A DNA stretch of 64,000 nt. It comes from Leifsonia soli (GTDB lineage: Bacteria > Actinomycetota > Actinomycetes > Actinomycetales > Microbacteriaceae). Position 1 is the stretch's first letter. The number at the start of each line of letters is the position of its first letter. Shown here in pieces: positions 54,853 through 63,183 of the stretch. The notes beneath the pieces are model-generated. The model ran no database searches. It saw only the letters and a list, made by a program, of their open reading frames with translations, and had not been told where the DNA came from. A program made the position numbers and the translations under genes. The DNA lies in the NCBI RefSeq assembly GCF_013408745.1, contig NZ_JACCBJ010000001.1:868001-932000 (forward strand). Reading direction: 5' to 3'.

Positions 54853-56304
54853 ATGACAGCTCGTGAACGCTCACCACGTGAACTGAAGAACTTCATCGAC
54901 GGCCGCTCCGTCGAAGCCCGCGGCACGGACGCCATCCCGCTCATCGACCCCGCGACCGAGGAGGTCTACGCCAGCGCGCCCGTCTCCACGGAGCAGGACG
55001 TCGCCGACGCATACACCGCCGCCGAGCGCGCCTTCCGCACCTGGGGCCAGACCACACCGGCGGAACGCCAGCTGGCCCTGTTCCGCATCGCCGATGCGAT
55101 GGAGGCGCGGGCGGAGGAGTTCGCCGACGCCGAGTCGCAGGACACCGGCAAGCCGCGCGCCACCCTGGTGGAGGACGAGATCCTGCTGTCGGTGGATCAG
55201 ATCCGCTTCTTCGCCGGGGCGGCGCGCAACCTGGAGGGGCGGTCGGCGGGGGAGTACATGCCGGAGCACACCTCGTTCATCCGCCGGGAGCCGATCGGTG
55301 TGGTCGGCCAGGTCACGCCCTGGAACTATCCGCTGAACATGGCGGTGTGGAAGTTCGCGCCGGCTCTCGCCGCGGGCAACACGACCGTGCTGAAGCCGTC
55401 GGACACGACTCCGCTGTCGACCCTGCTGCTGGCGGAGGTCGCCGCCGAGTTCCTGCCCGCCGGCGTGCTGAACGTCGTGCTGGGCGACCGCTCCACCGGC
55501 GCTGCGATGACCGCGCACCCCATCCCGCAGCTCATCTCGATCACCGGGTCGGTTCGAGCCGGGATGGAGGTGGCGCGCGCCGCGTCGTTCGACCTCAAGC
55601 GGGTGCACCTCGAGCTGGGCGGCAAGGCGCCCGTGATCGTGTTCGACGACGCCGACATCGAGAAGGCGGTCGCGGGGATCGTCGCGGCCGGGTACTTCAA
55701 CGCCGGTCAGGACTGCACGGCCGCCACGCGCCTGCTGGTTCAGGACGACATCCACGACGAGTTCGTCGCGGCGCTCGCGCAGTACGCCAGGGAGAACGCG
55801 CGCACCGGCGCGCCGCGCGAGGACGGCATCCTCTACGGTCCGCTGAACAACGCGAACCAGCTGGCGCAGGTGTCCGGGTTCGTCGACCGGCTGCCGGACC
55901 ACGCCACCGTGGAGCTGGGCGGTCACCGCCAGGGCGACCGCGGCTACTTCTGGGAGGCCACGATCGTGTCGGGGCTGCGGCAGGACGACGAGGCCGTCCA
56001 GAACGAGATCTTCGGCCCGGTGCAGACCGTCCAGCGGTTCGCGGACGAGGCCGAGGCGCTGGCGAACGCCAACGGCGTGAAGTACGGGCTCGCGTCGTCG
56101 GTCTGGACGAAGGACCACGGACGGGCGATGCGGTTCGCCAAGGGCCTCGACTTCGGCTGCGTCTGGATCAACACGCACATCCCGATCGTCGCCGAGATGC
56201 CGCACGGCGGGTTCAAGCACTCCGGCTACGGGAAGGACCTGTCGGCCTACGGCTTCGAGGACTACACGCGCATCAAGCACGTCATGTCGTACATCGGAAT
56301 CTAG
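54853..56304 (+). CDS. Aldehyde dehydrogenase, gamma-aminobutyraldehyde type
   Basis: NAD-dependent enzyme of 483 residues. Catalytic Cys288 (GQDCTAATR), general base Glu254 (LELGGKAP), and PWNYPLNMAVWKFAPALAAG at the cofactor site. The sequence is of the PatD/PuuC-like type that oxidises aminobutyraldehyde to GABA. Divergent from Lrp-aminotransferase-oxidase. With them it would convert a diamine to its amino acid. Confidence 0.85.
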   Translation: MTARERSPRELKNFIDGRSVEARGTDAIPLIDPATEEVYASAPVSTEQDVADAYTAAERAFRTWGQTTPAERQLALFRIADAMEARAEEFADAESQDTGKPRATLVEDEILLSVDQIRFFAGAARNLEGRSAGEYMPEHTSFIRREPIGVVGQVTPWNYPLNMAVWKFAPALAAGNTTVLKPSDTTPLSTLLLAEVAAEFLPAGVLNVVLGDRSTGAAMTAHPIPQLISITGSVRAGMEVARAASFDLKRVHLELGGKAPVIVFDDADIEKAVAGIVAAGYFNAGQDCTAATRLLVQDDIHDEFVAALAQYARENARTGAPREDGILYGPLNNANQLAQVSGFVDRLPDHATVELGGHRQGDRGYFWEATIVSGLRQDDEAVQNEIFGPVQTVQRFADEAEALANANGVKYGLASSVWTKDHGRAMRFAKGLDFGCVWINTHIPIVAEMPHGGFKHSGYGKDLSAYGFEDYTRIKHVMSYIGI

Positions 56305-56349
56305 GTCAGGGCGGCGGGACCGGAGGCGCCATCTCCTGACCTCGCCATC

Positions 56350-56405
56350 AGCTCCGGACTTTTTCGCCCCTGCCGCGGCGTGTCGGGCGGAAAAAGTCCG
56401 GAGCT
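56350..56405. repeat. Long hairpin between convergent aldehyde dehydrogenases
   Basis: AGCTCCGGACTTTTT (56350-56364) pairs perfectly with 56391-56405; CGCCC then pairs with GGGCG with one bulged G. The loop carries CGGCGTGTCGG (56376-56386), as at 14156. It can end transcription from both sides. Confidence 0.75.
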
Positions 56406-56417
56406 GTTCGCGTGGGG

Positions 56418-57833
56418 TCAGGAGTCTCGACGGGGGATGCCGAGCGGGTTGCCGTCGCGGAGCTCGGGCGGGAGCACGTCCCGCGGGGCGTCCTGGTAGG
56501 CGATCGGCGTGAGCCAGCGGCGGATCGCCGTCGCGCCGACGGACGTGTGGATGCTCGCGGTCGTCGACGGCCATCCGCCGCCGTGGTGCTGCGCCCAGCC
56601 GATGGCGACGCCGGTCGGCCAGCCGTCGAACAGGAGGCGACCAGCGACGGCGCCGAGGGAGGCAGCGAGAGACGTCACATCCTCGCCGGTGCCGCGGTGG
56701 ATGGTGGCGGTCAGGGAGGGCTCCAGCGCCGCCAGGAGCGCGGGCAGGTCGGCGTCGGCGAAGCGCACCAGCACGGTCACCGGGCCGAAGCATTCGGCCA
56801 GGAACGGTGCGGGGTCGGCCAGGAACGCGTCCGCGTCGACGAGCACGACGGCCGGTGCGGATTCCCCGGGCGCCGCCTCCCCGCGGAGCACCTCGACCGG
56901 GCTCCGGGCGGAGAACGCGGCGACGCCGGCGGAGAAGGCCTCCGTCATTCCCGGGGTGAGCTGGCGGCTCGCCGGCGCGTCGCCGAGAGCGCCGCGGACG
57001 GCCTCCTCGACCCCGCCGCCGGCCGGGACGAAGACGAGCCCCGGCTTCGTGCAGTACTGCCCGGCGTCGCGGGTGAACGAGCCGACCAGCCCCGCTCCGA
57101 TCGCCTCGGCCCGTTCCGCGGCGGCGGCCCGTGTCACGACGACGGGGTTGATGCTCCCGAGCTCGCCGTAGAAGGGGATCGGGTCCGGCCGTGAGGCGGC
57201 CAGGTCGAACAGGGCACGGCCGCCGCGCGTCGAACCGGTGAACCCGGCCGCCCGCACCAGCGGGTGGCGCACCAGCGCGGTGCCCGCGTCCATCCCCTCG
57301 ACAAGTGAGAACCAGCCGGGAGGCAGGATGCGCGCGGCGAGTGCGGCCGTCCGGCGGGAGAGCAGCGGGTGACCCGGATGCGCCTTGACGATCACCGGGC
57401 AGCCGGCGGCCAGCGCCGACGCCGTGTCGTTGCCCAGGACGGAGAAGGCGAACGGGAAGTTCGACGCCGCATACACGGCGACCGGCCCCAGCGGGCGCAG
57501 GATGCGGCGGAGGTCCGGCCGCGGCGGGATCAGTGACGGGTCGGGCGACTCGACGACGGCCTCGAGGTACGCACCCTCGCGGATCACACCCGCGAAGAAG
57601 CGCAACTGCGCCGCCGTCCGTGTGATCTCGCCGTCCAGCCGGGCGGGGGAGAGATGCGTCTCCTCGTGGGCGAGGCCCGCCAGTTCGGCGCGGTCGTCGT
57701 CCAGGGCGGCAGCCAGGGCGTCCAGCCACCCGGCCCTCTGCTCGCGGGTCGACGGCGTCGCCGCGGCACGGGCCGCGGCGACCGCCGCATCCGCCACGGC
57801 GGCGTCGCCGGCGGTGGAGGCATCCGTGCTCAT
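56418..57833 (-). CDS. Aldehyde dehydrogenase, ketoglutarate-semialdehyde type
   Basis: A 471-residue enzyme of the KGSADH group. NFPFAFSVLGNDTASALAAG replaces the usual PWN site, the general base is in YGELGSINPV and the catalytic Cys in RDAGQYCTKPG. Relatives oxidise 2-oxoglutarate semialdehyde or similar C5 aldehydes. The start overlaps the acyl-CoA dehydrogenase stop by 4 nt, so they are one unit; glutarate semialdehyde is an attractive but unproven substrate. Confidence 0.85.
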   Translation of the reverse strand: MSTDASTAGDAAVADAAVAAARAAATPSTREQRAGWLDALAAALDDDRAELAGLAHEETHLSPARLDGEITRTAAQLRFFAGVIREGAYLEAVVESPDPSLIPPRPDLRRILRPLGPVAVYAASNFPFAFSVLGNDTASALAAGCPVIVKAHPGHPLLSRRTAALAARILPPGWFSLVEGMDAGTALVRHPLVRAAGFTGSTRGGRALFDLAASRPDPIPFYGELGSINPVVVTRAAAAERAEAIGAGLVGSFTRDAGQYCTKPGLVFVPAGGGVEEAVRGALGDAPASRQLTPGMTEAFSAGVAAFSARSPVEVLRGEAAPGESAPAVVLVDADAFLADPAPFLAECFGPVTVLVRFADADLPALLAALEPSLTATIHRGTGEDVTSLAASLGAVAGRLLFDGWPTGVAIGWAQHHGGGWPSTTASIHTSVGATAIRRWLTPIAYQDAPRDVLPPELRDGNPLGIPRRDS

Positions 57834-58993
57834 GCGAACGCCGCCAGGCCGGTCAGCGCCCGGCCGAGGACGAGCGTGTGGATCTCGTCCGTTCCCTCGT
57901 AGGTGCGCACCGACTCCAGGTTGGCCATGTGCCGCATGACCGGGAATGCGTTCGTGATGCCGTCGCCGCCGAGGATCGTGCGGGCCTCGCGGGCGATGGC
58001 CAGCGCCTCGCGCACACTGTTCAGCTTGCCGACGCTGATCTGCGCCGGGGTGAGCCGCCCGGCCTCCTTCAGGCGACCCAGGTGCAGCGCCAGCAGCATC
58101 CCCTTCTCGTACTCCACCAGCATGTTCGCCAGCTTCTCCTGGATCAGCTGGTTCGCACCGATGGGGCGCCCGAACACCTCGCGCGTGGTCGCTCGCCGGA
58201 TGGACACCTCCAGGCAGTCGCGGGCGGCCCCCATCGCTCCCCAGACGATGCCGTAGCGGGCCTCGTTGAGACAGGAGAACGGTCCGGAGAGACCGCGTGC
58301 CCCGGGGAGGACAGCAGAGGACGGCAGGCGGACCTCGTCGAGCACGATGTCGCACTGCACCGAGGCGCGCATGGAGAGCTTGCCGTCGATCGCGGTCGCA
58401 GCGAACCCGGGGGTGGAGGTCGGAACGAGGAACCCGCGGATGCCGTCGTCCGTGGCCGCCCAGACCACCGCGACATCCGCGAGCGCGGCCAGCCCGATCC
58501 ACCGCTTGGCGCCGTTGAGCACCCAGTCGCCGCCGTCCCGGCGGGCCGTCGTGCGCATGGCGGCCGGGTCGCTGCCGCCTTCCGGCTCGGTCAGCGCGAA
58601 GCACCCGATGCGCTCCCCGCGTGCCATCGGCGGCAGCCACTCGGCCTTCTGCTCGTCGGAGCCGAACTTCGAGATCGCGCTCATCGCCAGGGAGCCCTGG
58701 ACCGACACGAAGGTGCGCCAGCCGCTGTCGGCGGCCTCCAGCTCGTGGCAGACGAGCCCGTAGCTGACGGCGCCGGCTCCCGCGCATCCCTCGTCCTGCA
58801 GGTGCATGCCGAGCACGCCGAGCGCTCCCAGCTCCGCCACCAGTTCACGGCGGAAGTGCTTGTCCTCGAAGTCCTGCTCGATGACCGGCCGGATGCGCTC
58901 GGTTGCGAACGCGCGGGCGCGATCGCGCCAGCCGCGTTCCTCGTCGCTGAGCAGGTGGTCGATGCTGAACGCCTCGTCGAGCGTCGTCGTCAC
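57830..58993 (-). CDS. gcdH: Acyl-CoA dehydrogenase, glutaryl-CoA dehydrogenase type
   Basis: A 387-residue FAD enzyme. Residues 91-105 (GWRTFVSVQGSLAM) match the glutaryl-CoA dehydrogenase signature with Arg93, which holds the gamma-carboxylate, and the catalytic base is Glu366 in TYEGTDEIHTL. It would turn glutaryl-CoA into crotonyl-CoA and CO2. GTG start with AAAGGACCCACC. The CoA-transferase upstream could supply glutaryl-CoA. Confidence 0.85.
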   Translation of the reverse strand: MTTTLDEAFSIDHLLSDEERGWRDRARAFATERIRPVIEQDFEDKHFRRELVAELGALGVLGMHLQDEGCAGAGAVSYGLVCHELEAADSGWRTFVSVQGSLAMSAISKFGSDEQKAEWLPPMARGERIGCFALTEPEGGSDPAAMRTTARRDGGDWVLNGAKRWIGLAALADVAVVWAATDDGIRGFLVPTSTPGFAATAIDGKLSMRASVQCDIVLDEVRLPSSAVLPGARGLSGPFSCLNEARYGIVWGAMGAARDCLEVSIRRATTREVFGRPIGANQLIQEKLANMLVEYEKGMLLALHLGRLKEAGRLTPAQISVGKLNSVREALAIAREARTILGGDGITNAFPVMRHMANLESVRTYEGTDEIHTLVLGRALTGLAAFA

Positions 58994-59018
58994 GGTGGGT
59001 CCTTTCGCCGGTCCATCG

Positions 59019-59062
59019 GGGTGGTGCGGGTGGTGCGGGTGGTGCGGTGCGGTGTGGTGCGG
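59019..59062. repeat. GGTGGTGCG tandem repeat
   Basis: Three units of GGTGGTGCGGGT-like sequence followed by degenerate GGTGCGGTG units, in the 71-bp gap between the CoA-transferase and the acyl-CoA dehydrogenase. A likely slippage hotspot. Confidence 0.7.
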
Positions 59063-59064
59063 GG

Positions 59065-60264
59065 TCAGTCGGCCTCGTCCGCCCAGCGCGCGTTGTGCGC
59101 ACCGAGGAGCGGGGGCGGGGTGCGGTGTGCGGCCGGCGCGGTGTCGAGCCGGATGGGCGTCGCGGGCTGCCTCGATGTCCGTCCCGTGCCCGGGTCGACG
59201 GTCGTCACGATGGGCTGCAGCCCCAGCGATTCGGCGAAGGCGAACGCCTCCCCGATGTCGTTGACGAGCCCGGCCGGAACCCGGGCGAGCGTGAGCGCAT
59301 CCACCCAGTCGGCGGCGGTGCGCGCGGCGAGCAGCGGTTCGAGGAGGCCGCGCAGCGCTTGCCGGTTGCGCACGCGCTGCTCGTTGGTGGCGAAGCGTGC
59401 GTCGTCGGCGAGCAGCGGCCGGCCGAGGACGCCCGCGAATGCGGAGAACTGGCGGTCGTTGCCGACCGCGACGACGAACTCGCGATCCGCCGCGCGGAAC
59501 AGTTCGTACGGCGCGATGCTCGGGTGCGCATTGCCCAGCCGGGCGGGGGAGCGGCCGGTCGCGAGCGTGCCGGACGCCTGGTTGGTGAGGGCGGCGAGCA
59601 GCGATCCGAGCAGGTCGACATCCACCCGGGAGCCGCGGCCCATCGCGTCGCGCTGCCGCAGGGCGAGCAGGATGCCGGAGAACGCGTTGAGCCCGGTGAG
59701 CACATCCACCAGGGCGACGCCGACCTTGCTGGGCTCGCTGTCGGGCGCTCCGGTGATGCTCATCAGGCCGCCGACCGCCTGCACCAGCAGGTCGTAGCCG
59801 GGGAGGGCGGCTCCCGCCTCCCGGCCGAACCCGGTGATCGAGCAGAACACCAGGCGCGGGTTGGCGGGTCTGAGGCTCGCTTCGTCGAGGCCGAAGCGCT
59901 CCATGACGCCGGGCCGGAAGTTCTCGACCACGACGTCGGCCGTGCGCGCGAGGCGGCGCGCGGTCGCGAGTCCGTCGGGCGTCGCGAGATCGCACACGAC
60001 GGAGCGCTTGTTGCGGTTGACCGCGCCGAAGTAGGTGGACTCGCCCGCGTCGTCCACCGGCGGCCGCCACGCACGCGTGTCGTCGCCGCCGGGGCTCTCG
60101 ATCTTGATCACGTCGGCGCCGAAGTCGGCCAGCATCATGGTCGCGTACGGACCGGCCAGCACGCGCGAGAAGTCGGCGACGCGGATGCCCTGCAGGACGC
60201 CGGCGCCCGGCCGCTCGGGGGCGGGGATGCAGCCATCGGGCATGCTGGCTTCTTCGCTCGACAC
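59065..60264 (-). CDS. CaiB/BaiF-type family III CoA-transferase
   Basis: A 399-residue enzyme moving CoA between carboxylic acids. VLAGPYATMMLADFGADVIK is the family N-terminus and the catalytic Asp is Asp158 in PGYDLLVQAVGG. Next to a glutaryl-CoA dehydrogenase-like gene it resembles the succinate/glutarate CoA-transferase pairing. GTG start at 60264 with TAGGAT 6 nt before it, so leaderless. Confidence 0.88.
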   Translation of the reverse strand: MSSEEASMPDGCIPAPERPGAGVLQGIRVADFSRVLAGPYATMMLADFGADVIKIESPGGDDTRAWRPPVDDAGESTYFGAVNRNKRSVVCDLATPDGLATARRLARTADVVVENFRPGVMERFGLDEASLRPANPRLVFCSITGFGREAGAALPGYDLLVQAVGGLMSITGAPDSEPSKVGVALVDVLTGLNAFSGILLALRQRDAMGRGSRVDVDLLGSLLAALTNQASGTLATGRSPARLGNAHPSIAPYELFRAADREFVVAVGNDRQFSAFAGVLGRPLLADDARFATNEQRVRNRQALRGLLEPLLAARTAADWVDALTLARVPAGLVNDIGEAFAFAESLGLQPIVTTVDPGTGRTSRQPATPIRLDTAPAAHRTPPPLLGAHNARWADEAD

Positions 60265-60270
60265 GAATTC

Positions 60271-60303
60271 ATCCTATAGCGAATGATTCACTCGCGATAT
60301 CGT
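60271..60303. promoter_or_regulatory. Back-to-back leaderless promoters with imperfect palindrome
   Basis: Minus-strand TAGGAT (60271-60276) serves the CoA-transferase, and plus-strand TATCGT (60298-60303) serves the GntR gene, each 6 nt before a GTG. Between them, TATAGCGA faces TCGCGATA around ATGATTCAC, a likely site for the GntR protein. Confidence 0.6.
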
Positions 60304-60309
60304 GGAGCC

Positions 60310-61095
60310 GTGACGATCTCGATGCGCGACGCAGCCCGCACGGGCCGCGCAGCGCCGGGCGCGCGCGACGCGGTGTTCGCGCAGCTGGACGACGCCGGGC
60401 GCGCGGAGCAGGTGGCGAGGCGGCTGACGGATGCGATCGTGCTCGGCGTGCTCTCCTCCGGCGAGCGGCTCCCCAGCGAGGCCGAGCTCGCCCGCCGGTT
60501 CGGTGTCGCACTCGTGACCGCGCGCGAGGGCCTGGGGATGCTGCGCAGGGCCGGGCTCGTGGAGACGCGCCGCGGGCGTGACGGCGGCAGCTTCGTCATG
60601 CGTACCGGCGACGCGGACGACAGCCACGTGATCGGCCGGTTGCGCGGGGTGTCCCAGGTCGAGCTCGGCGATCTCGCGGTCTACGTGACGGCCATCGCGG
60701 CCGGCTGCGCCGATCGCGCGGCCGAGCGTTCGACCCCGTCCGACGACGCCCGGCTTCGCGCGTGGGTGGCGGATGCCGACTTCTCCCAGGCCGCCGAGGC
60801 GCGGAGGAACGCCGGCGGGTTCCTGCTCGAACTCGCCGTGCTCAGCCAGTCGGCCCGGCTGGTGCGCGAGCAGCTGCGACTGCAGGCCGAATTCGGTCCT
60901 CTGCTCTGGCTCGGGATGCGCGATCCGGCGATCCGGGCTTCCGCTGCTGCGGCCGCGACGGCCGTCGCCGAGGCCGTCGCCGCGCGCGACGGTGCGGCGG
61001 CGCGGGCGCACATCGGCGGCCTGCTCGACGAGGTCGCCCGCTGGCTCCTCGCCGCGAAAGCCAGGATCGAGCGGGAGGGGACGATCGATGGCTGA
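60310..61095 (+). CDS. GntR-family (FadR/FCD) transcriptional regulator
   Basis: A 261-residue regulator. The winged helix reads LPSEAELARRFGVALVTARE then LGMLRRAGLVETRRGRDGGS. The C-terminal part is helical, FCD-like. It is divergent from the catabolic genes by 45 bp and probably represses them. GTG 60310 is chosen over an in-frame ATG at 60283 because of TATCGT 6 nt upstream. The 3' end overlaps the next gene by 8 nt. Confidence 0.85.
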   Translation: MTISMRDAARTGRAAPGARDAVFAQLDDAGRAEQVARRLTDAIVLGVLSSGERLPSEAELARRFGVALVTAREGLGMLRRAGLVETRRGRDGGSFVMRTGDADDSHVIGRLRGVSQVELGDLAVYVTAIAAGCADRAAERSTPSDDARLRAWVADADFSQAAEARRNAGGFLLELAVLSQSARLVREQLRLQAEFGPLLWLGMRDPAIRASAAAAATAVAEAVAARDGAAARAHIGGLLDEVARWLLAAKARIEREGTIDG

Positions 61096-61807
61096 GCGGA
61101 CGACGATGGCCGTCACCGGGACTCCTGCTGCCGCCGCCGGGCGCGTCTCGGAGCTGTTCGGCCGCATCCACGAGACTCTCGCGGGCTGGCGGGAGGCGAT
61201 TCTCACCGGCGAACAGGACGGAGCGCTCTCGCTCGACGACCGGGTCGCAGCCCTGGTGCTCCCGGCCCTCGCGGAGGACGACCCGCTGCTCATCGGAGCG
61301 GGCTTCGTGGCGGCGCCCGAGCCGACCGGCGCAGGGGACGTCCGGTTCTCGTGGTGGCTCGGCCCGCTCGACGACAACCCCGTGTTCGGCGCGACGCGCG
61401 CACCATCGAAGCTCGACCTCGGCGCGCGCTCCTACTCCGACTACTTGCGCGACTTCGCGTCCCTGGAGTGGTTCAGCGTCCCGCAGTCGACCCACCGCAC
61501 GCACATCACCGGCCCGTACGTCGATCACCTGTGCGCGTGCGACTACATCGTCACGGTCACGTCGCCGGTCGAACGCGACGGGCGCATGCTCGGCGTCGTC
61601 GGCCTCGACATTTACGTGAAGCGCCTCGAGCGGGAGCTGCTGCCCGGGATGCTCGCGTGCAGCCGGCCGCTCGCCCTCGTGAACGAGCACGGGAGGGTGA
61701 CGGTGTCCACGGATCCGGCCGTGCTGGTCGGGACGGTCCTGCCGACCGCTCCCGATGCCGTCGCGTGCCCCGGCACGACCTTCCGTCTCGTGGAGACCGG
61801 CGCCTGA
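61088..61807 (+). CDS. Cache-domain sensor protein without output domain
   Basis: A 239-residue protein whose C-terminal part (about 125-190: YSDYLRDFASLEWFSVPQST, ITGPYVDHLCACDYIVTVTS, VVGLDIYVKRLE) reads as a Cache-like ligand-binding fold. No membrane helix, signal peptide or output domain is present, so it is a stand-alone cytoplasmic sensor or binding protein. It overlaps the GntR gene by 8 nt, suggesting that the two act together. Confidence 0.75.
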   Translation: MAERTTMAVTGTPAAAAGRVSELFGRIHETLAGWREAILTGEQDGALSLDDRVAALVLPALAEDDPLLIGAGFVAAPEPTGAGDVRFSWWLGPLDDNPVFGATRAPSKLDLGARSYSDYLRDFASLEWFSVPQSTHRTHITGPYVDHLCACDYIVTVTSPVERDGRMLGVVGLDIYVKRLERELLPGMLACSRPLALVNEHGRVTVSTDPAVLVGTVLPTAPDAVACPGTTFRLVETGA

Positions 61808-61827
61808 CCGGCCTCGGACCGCCGGCC

Positions 61828-61860
61828 GACCTGCCGCTGACCTGCCGCTGACCTGACGCT
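61828..61860. repeat. 11-bp tandem repeat
   Basis: GACCTGCCGCT twice and GACCTGACGCT once, in the 179-bp gap before the FHA gene. Confidence 0.7.
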
Positions 61861-61899
61861 GACCGGCGGCGCCCGACCTCGGAGAGTCGGCCGGCGGGC

Positions 61900-61905
61900 T
61901 ACACT
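61900..61905 (+). promoter_or_regulatory. Possible -10 of the FHA-phosphatase unit
   Basis: TACACT, about 80 nt before the FHA start, in the only AT-containing patch of the gap. Confidence 0.35.
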
Positions 61906-61986
61906 CGCAACCACGCGCGCTTCGCGCGACCCCCGGCAGGCGACGTCCGCCGGGACGACCCCGTGAGCCACCAGGAGGAGCCGACG

Positions 61987-63183
61987 ATGACTGGCGGCTT
62001 CATCCGGTACGCGCCGACGGCCGGTCCGTCGCGGTGGCTGCTCATCGCGGGCCGCCGGTTCGTCGCAGCAGTCGAGAGCACGGCCTCCGACGAGATCGTG
62101 GATGCGGTGTACTGGCTGGCCGACTCGGAGTTCGCGACGATCGAATCCGTCGTCGGGGCGTTCCCGCTCGCCGGACCGGACAGCGTCCGATCGTTCGCCG
62201 TGGCGGAGATCGCCGAGCCGAACGCCGCGGGCGAGGTCACCGTGACAGCGGTGGTCCGGGGCTCGGCGGCGGTCGATGTGTTCTCGGTCGGCGGTGCGCG
62301 CCGGTTCTCGGCGGGAGGCGTGCAGCCGTGGGTGCTGGCCGAGTTCCGCACGGTGACCGGCCTCGTGCTTCAGGGCGACGACGCGCCGACCGGCCCGGTC
62401 GCCCGCCTCTCCATCGGCTCGCTGCCGCTGCGCGTCGGCGTGACCGACGGCGAGCTGCTGACGTGGACGCTGCAGCCGATCGAGCGCGCGGAGCGCAGTC
62501 GTGAGACCCCGGCTCCGGCCGCAGCCGTCTCCGGTCCTGCCGCGGAGGAGACCATCATCCGCGCCCGCAACCAGAGTTCGAGCCTGTTCGGGGGCGCGGA
62601 CGCCCCGGCGGAGGTTGCTGCGGCGTCCGAGATCGTGCCGCCGCACGCCCATCCCGCCCCGCACGAGCTCCCGGGCGCCGTCGACATCGACGAGTCCGTG
62701 ACCCCGCCCGCCGCAGCCGTCGCTCCGGCGCCCGAGCACGACACGCCGATCGCGCCCGCCGGGCCGCTGACCGTCCGCACCGACGAGATGTTCCCGCCGA
62801 CCGAGCCCGTCGTGCTTCCCCCGCCGCGCGCGACCTTCGCCGCCCGGATCCCGTCGGGGGACACGATCGCGCTCGACGTCCCCGTCCTGATCGGCCGGCG
62901 GCCCGCTCCGCAGCGCGTCGATTCCGGCGCGGAGCCGCGGCTCGTCACGGTGCCGTCGCCCACCCAGGAGGTCTCGTCGACCCATGTCCGCATCGAGCAG
63001 TCGGGGGACGCGGTCGTCGTCACCGACCTCCGCTCCACCAACGGGACGCTGGTGACCGGTCCCGGCGGCGCCCGCCGGCTGCGTCCGGGGGAGTCGTCCG
63101 TGGTGCTCGCGGGGGCGAGGGTGGAGATCGGCGACGGTAATATCATCGAGATCACCGCCCGCAGAGACGAAGGACGCGAGTGA
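61987..63183 (+). CDS. FHA domain protein
   Basis: A 398-residue protein. The C-terminal 90 residues are an FHA phosphothreonine-binding domain (VLIGRRPAP, SSTHVRIEQSGDAVVVTDLR, STNGTLV). The N-terminal 165 residues form an unrecognised beta-rich domain, and a Pro/Ala-rich linker joins them. AGGAGGAG precedes the ATG. It overlaps the PP2C gene by 4 nt, so it probably binds targets of the Ser/Thr kinase-phosphatase pathway. Confidence 0.88.
   Translation: MTGGFIRYAPTAGPSRWLLIAGRRFVAAVESTASDEIVDAVYWLADSEFATIESVVGAFPLAGPDSVRSFAVAEIAEPNAAGEVTVTAVVRGSAAVDVFSVGGARRFSAGGVQPWVLAEFRTVTGLVLQGDDAPTGPVARLSIGSLPLRVGVTDGELLTWTLQPIERAERSRETPAPAAAVSGPAAEETIIRARNQSSSLFGGADAPAEVAAASEIVPPHAHPAPHELPGAVDIDESVTPPAAAVAPAPEHDTPIAPAGPLTVRTDEMFPPTEPVVLPPPRATFAARIPSGDTIALDVPVLIGRRPAPQRVDSGAEPRLVTVPSPTQEVSSTHVRIEQSGDAVVVTDLRSTNGTLVTGPGGARRLRPGESSVVLAGARVEIGDGNIIEITARRDEGRE

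Noticed and set aside
59019..59062. Minisatellite as part of a coding extension of the acyl-CoA dehydrogenase
   Set aside because: The frame is open (His/Pro repeat), but the GTG at 58993 has a good ribosome site and matches family length.
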